From positions 25,962,396 to 26,022,395 of the forward strand of contig CM043960.1 of assembly GCA_014529385.2 (NCBI GenBank): DNA of 60,000 nt. The letters are read 5' to 3'. A program made the translations under genes and the position numbers. Positions within the stretch are counted from its first letter, which is position 1. Every line of letters starts with the position of its first letter. This DNA is from Adiantum capillus-veneris (Eukaryota > Streptophyta > Polypodiopsida > Polypodiales > Pteridaceae). The notes below the pieces were generated by a model. That model searched no databases. It was given only the letters and a program-made list of their open reading frames with translations, and was not told the DNA's origin. Shown here in pieces: positions 56,411-60,000 of this stretch.

Positions 56411-57334
56411 TATTAGCGGGTCGCCACGACGAACGTCTGCAGCATAGCTTTTTGGTACTAACATAATGTCAATACTCACAGAAGTGACTCGGATAGGGCA
56501 TGGAGACTCTTTCAGATTGTCAATCTCAAGAAGTGAACCTTAACAAGCAAACACACTAACTCAACAAGAAAACCAACACTCAATGATCAAGAAAATCTAC
56601 CTATGTCCTTTCTCACAACTCTAGGTCATCACGCCTTTTTGGCACTTGATCGGACTCGAAATGCAACGAAATTTTAGGAGGAGGTCTAAGACACCTAGGG
56701 GCACTATCGTACCAAGTCTGGTTGCAATCCAGTTGGGTATCTAAATCACGATCCATCATGAAAAAGGTCCTGAAAACTACAACAGAACATACCAGAATTG
56801 TCACCCTATGGTCTAAGAACACTCTCCTATGGTCAAAACGACGATAAACAATGATTTAAGCACTCAAATCTGCAATTATAGCTCACAAATGCGTAGTTGC
56901 AAACCACATCAAAATTTACAATGCTTACACTTGAATTAAAGAGCAAAGAGAGAGGAACACAATGCAAGTTTCAAAACTGAAATATGATTACCCATTCATT
57001 AGAAAAGTTGATTACAAGGTGGAGAAGTTGATTACAAGGTGGAGCAGCTTCGTAGCTTGAGCGTACATTTTCAGAGCTCCCTTATTCTTTAAAAATAAGT
57101 CTCTTTTCACATTAAGGTTATTGACATTTATACCTAGAGCATTCTAAATGGCCAGTGGCCACTTCACATGGACTTTTACAATTATCATGACAGCATTACA
57201 ACTCACAGAATTACCCTGCTACTTTGGAATTAGAATTTACTCAGAGTATACGGCTCGGCAAAATAATTGACTACAAATGTGGTGTCTGGCTACGTGTTCG
57301 GCCATGTGGACGCCCGTCGATCTATCCTCAAACA
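56411..57334 (-). repeat. Element G 3' LTR
   Basis: On the minus strand it starts TGTTTGAGGATAG after a polypurine tract. The far end (CGACCCGCTAATAC) is placed by the loss of element F's integrase frame. No second copy is available for comparison. Confidence 0.6.
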
Positions 57335-57350
57335 TTTCCCCTTTCCTAAA
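57335..57350 (-). other. Element G polypurine tract
   Basis: TTTAGGAAAGGGGAAA before TGTTTGAGG. Upstream lies GTGTCAAGGGACGACAC, which aligns with the hairpin before the D tract. A second purine tract (CCAGGAAGGGGGAG, about 57465-57478, minus strand) lies further in and is probably internal. Confidence 0.7.
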
Positions 57351-58607
57351 TTGTGTCGTCCCTTGACACGACCTTGTGCAATCTTGTAATAGGGTTGTCT
57401 TCAGCTTTGTCTTCAAGGTTGGTCTTCAGCTTGGGAAGTGCTTTGTTGTTGATGACACTCCCCCTTCCTGGAGTGATTCATAGCTGTCGTGTTGTTGATT
57501 CGTGATTTGAGCTTGATTGTTGAGGCAACTTTTCTTCTTGTTGCACATTCTCCTCTTTGTTGCCAATCTTGGCTGTCGTGAAGAGGGATTTTCATGTTTT
57601 TGAGTTTGTAGAACCGATCCTCTTTGTGGCATGGACTTTATGTTGGGTTTGCTTTCCATGTCCACTATAATTTGAGTTGTCTGCAATAGGTCACCAATGT
57701 TGAAGCACACTGTGAGATACTTTTGATTGTTGTTGATGACTCTCTTAGGGAATTTGTCATTGCTTGTCGTTGTAGACCATTCTTTGACTTGCCATTGTTT
57801 GACGGAGCTTTGTTGTCGACCTTGGAGATAAAAGATTTTCTTGATAAGCATATGGAGACCTGGAATTGTAGCTCCAAGTTGTTGCCAATTGATTTGGGCA
57901 GCCATTGTCTTATTGCAGAAGTAATATGTACAAGAAGATGATGTGATTCTAGATTAGGGTCTAAATCTGGATTACCAAAGGGAAAAAACCCGGTGGGAAA
58001 AAAGTGCCTTTGGTATACGCCCTTATCGGAGTTGACCATTTGGACTTGAAGTACCTGTTATGCAAGGTGATTTCTTGGGAGAAACAATGGAAGAGTGCCT
58101 AATGCAAGTGCCAATTATGGGACACTCTATATGCATATGAGAAATTTTCAAACAAAAGCATGCAGTGTAAGAGATGGAGTTAATGGGTGCTTCAAGGAAC
58201 AAATATAGCACATGTGACATCAAAGGACGTCTCAATAGCTTCCACATTTCCAAGAAGGGTTTTAGATGCAGAAGCTTCTCCACTCATTCCTCACTGTGTT
58301 GAGTGTGTGAGTGTCTTTTGGACTTCCTCCTTCACTTACCACTATACTACAATGACTTCGACTCTTATGCTCACCTATACCAGCATGAGCAACACAATAT
58401 AATTATGCCCAACTCTTCTAGCTTGAGGAGTACCTAGAATAACTAAGACTCTTAGACCACAGAAAATATTACATGAAGGTTTGGACTAACGCCTCGCTCA
58501 TTTAGTGGCTTAGCTACTCGACTCTAACTATTATACCATTTCTTTTTAATGGCGACTTGGACTTACCTGTTCAAGGCCAGAAACCCAATTCCATAAGTTC
58601 TAGAAAT
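57351..58607 (-). other. Element G 3' noncoding region, no confident gene
   Basis: Homologous to element D 51240-52450 by shared blocks. Two overlapping minus-strand frames (57426-57905 and 57665-58039) are rich in Gln/Asn/Lys and carry no motif. They cover the CCCACCGGG-type conserved noncoding stretch, so I do not call them genes. Confidence 0.55.
58334..58356 (-). other. tRNA-Asp 5'-end match in element G
   Basis: On the minus strand GTCATTGTAG...GTGGTAAGT matches the first 23 nt of tRNA-Asp with one difference. It follows the GAGCATAAGAGTCGAA block. At the corresponding place in D (about 51460) the match is eroded. Confidence 0.75.
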
Positions 58608-58905
58608 TTAGGCCTCTTCCATTGTGTTGGTCTTTGAATGCCACCATTTTGTCGAGTAGGTTGGCATATTTTGGCTCTTTTTGACTTTCTTGTTGTATGT
58701 TGTCACTACTTTGTGAAACAAGTCCTTCAGCTCTTGTAGGGACTGATGTAGGCTTTGCTTTATCTTGCATGAGAAGTGGTTATTGAGATGTGTGGGTTCT
58801 CTGTGGTTTCCACAAGTGATTTTGGAACCCATCTTGTCTTTGGTCCATGTGTGACCGTCTTTGCATTTACTTCTTTTTCTCGATGACTTGATGGTGGACA
58901 CTAGG

Positions 58906-58974
58906 CTTTGGTAGCCATATCTGATTGTTTCCTTTGTAGAAGCCCTGATTCTCTAGTTGATGGCGAGGTATCCA
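58906..58974 (-). repeat. WxPK repeat unit G3
   Basis: Encodes WIPRHQLENQG then FYKGNNQIWLPK. Confidence 0.8.
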
Positions 58975-59096
58975 TATGTAGATTGGAGCAATCTTGGTTG
59001 CAATTGACTTTTGTTGGCTATTGGTTGTCATTGCTTGCCTTTGGGTAGAGCTTGTGCTGCCCAATTTCTCTTAATTGTTCCAGATTGAGCTACAAC

Positions 59097-59168
59097 TTTT
59101 GGTAACCATATTTGAGTGTTACCTTCATAAAATCCTTGTGCTTCGAGTAGCTTAATTGGAATCATCCA
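59097..59168 (-). repeat. WxPK repeat unit G2
   Basis: Encodes WMIPIKLLEAQG then FYEGNTQIWLPK. It lies in a gap between the longer frames and is closest to the unit of element A. Confidence 0.8.
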
Positions 59169-60000
59169 CTAATTCATCTGTTTGTGTTGGGTAGCTTCAT
59201 TGAAGTCTGACTTTGGAACCCAAACTTGCTGCATTTCTTGCTTGGAAGGTCTTTTCTTCTTCCTTTTGTGATTTTTCTTTCTACTATTGAGTTTTTTATC
59301 TTGCATTTATAGCGCATCTTGTTCTGTGTAGAACACGTTGGTTGAGGTGGGTAGGTCCAGGGTATTACTTTAGGCTTTTTTGTCCAAACATTAGTGTTTC
59401 CTTGGAAGTAGCCGTGAGCAGTGATTGACTCGTTTGATGCTACCAACCCTGTCACTTTATGTTGTTGAGGTTGAACTTGTGCTTCATGTATCCAAATTGG
59501 GTCTGTGACTTGGATGTGTTCTTTGGACACTAACACTTGGTTGATTCCCTTTGGTTCTTTTTGTTGCTTTTTTGTGATGGAAACTTTGGTTGATAGACTT
59601 TTTCTTTTGATTTCCATTGCATTGTCGATGGTTTGGATCTTGATGTAGAAGATTCGTTGGAAGTTTGACGTAAGCTCGTTGAAGGTAAAGTCATCTTATG
59701 AGGGTGATATACTTGAGTGTTTACCTTTGCTTTATCTTTTTTCGCGATGGTTGGTGATTTTCTTCTCTCCATGGATTTGAGAAGCTTTATAAAGTCTTAC
59801 CGTTGTCGTTGTTGAAGCTTTTGATTGTTGTCAAAAGAAGGTGTTCATCCAGCTTTCTGTTAGGATCGGACTCTCCTTGATGTGCTGGGAGTCAATTATG
59901 TGGAAAGTATCCTTGTACTCCACAATACTCAACTTGAGTATGGCTTCTGCCATGCCAAAGCTAGGAATTGCCATTTTAGAACTCGTGTACACTATCTCCT

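Larger units (their letters stand above)
58608..59772 (-). pseudogene. Element G WxPK-repeat coding region, frameshifted
   Basis: On the minus strand: a basic Ser/Lys/Gln-rich segment (59772-59530), then DPIWIHEA and AHGYFQGNTNVWTKKPK (59497-59369), a unit at 59168-59097, another at 58974-58906, and a Lys-rich tail to 58608. The units lie in different phases, so at least two frameshifts or unrecognised joins separate them. Three units here against one complete unit each in A and D suggest the number varies. No catalytic motif is seen. Confidence 0.65.
56411..60000 (-). mobile_element. Element G: relative of A and D, 3' half only, minus strand
   Basis: Contains a 3' LTR (56411-57334), polypurine tract, a noncoding 3' region homologous to that of D and decayed coding with WxPK units. 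It runs out of the window at 60000, so its enzyme genes, if any, are not seen. It is inserted in the integrase of element F. The left edge is approximate because the LTR end there does not show a clear CA terminus. Confidence 0.75.

Noticed and set aside
57463-57478. G-rich tract CCAGGAAGGGGGAG as the true polypurine tract of element G
   Set aside because: The tract at 57335-57350 aligns better with D's, including the hairpin before it and a TGTTTG LTR start. Not fully excluded.
57426-58039. Two minus-strand frames in element G as accessory genes
   Set aside because: They overlap in different phases, lack motifs, and lie in the 3' noncoding block whose counterpart in D has no open frame.

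Overview
The window is plant nuclear repeat DNA. I found no host protein gene, rRNA or functional tRNA. Nearly everything recognisable is LTR retrotransposon, much of it inserted into other LTR retrotransposons. Plant origin is inferred from Copia and Gypsy polyproteins of plant type, primer-binding sites complementary to initiator tRNA-Met or tRNA-Asp, and long CT/GA, CA and AT microsatellites. The species cannot be named from the sequence.

Layout. 1-12507: Gypsy element A (Gag end, protease, RT, RNase H, integrase, then an unusual C-terminal extension). It is split in frame by a complete Copia-1 element on the minus strand (1635-7256, target duplication TATCC). 12508-15608: one orphan ORF, noncoding DNA, an LTR (H) and a minus-strand LTR piece. 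15609-19319: a minus-strand element (J) with a tRNA-Asp primer site and a leader carrying regularly spaced perfect palindromes. 19320-20586: a Copia-1 3' fragment. 20587-28795: noncoding DNA and two long related Gypsy LTRs (family 3) with only stubs of internal sequence. 28796-34319: a decayed Copia-1 copy. 34320-56410: Gypsy element F (family 3, decayed), interrupted in its RT by element D (36711-54622, target duplication AAAGG), which itself holds two deleted Copia-2 copies: B (38772-41682, duplication AATTG) and C (44516-48358, duplication TGACA). 56411-60000: minus-strand element G, running out of the window.

How the parts relate. A, D and G share a tryptophan-rich 'WxP...QGYY.GN..IWLPK' repeat that I do not recognise. 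A and D also share a shortened Gag zinc knuckle, and D and G share 3' noncoding sequence. A encodes a full set of enzymes. D has Gag-like and repeat coding in one frame but no protease, RT or integrase, so it looks like a non-autonomous relative. J and D have leaders built alike: 22-26 bp perfect palindromes centred on CGCG, about 285 bp apart, in diverged surrounding sequence. That palindrome array, the second protease-like domain of A and the fold-back 3' end of C are the most unusual things here. Coordinates were counted by hand, and LTR edges without a flanking duplication are approximate.
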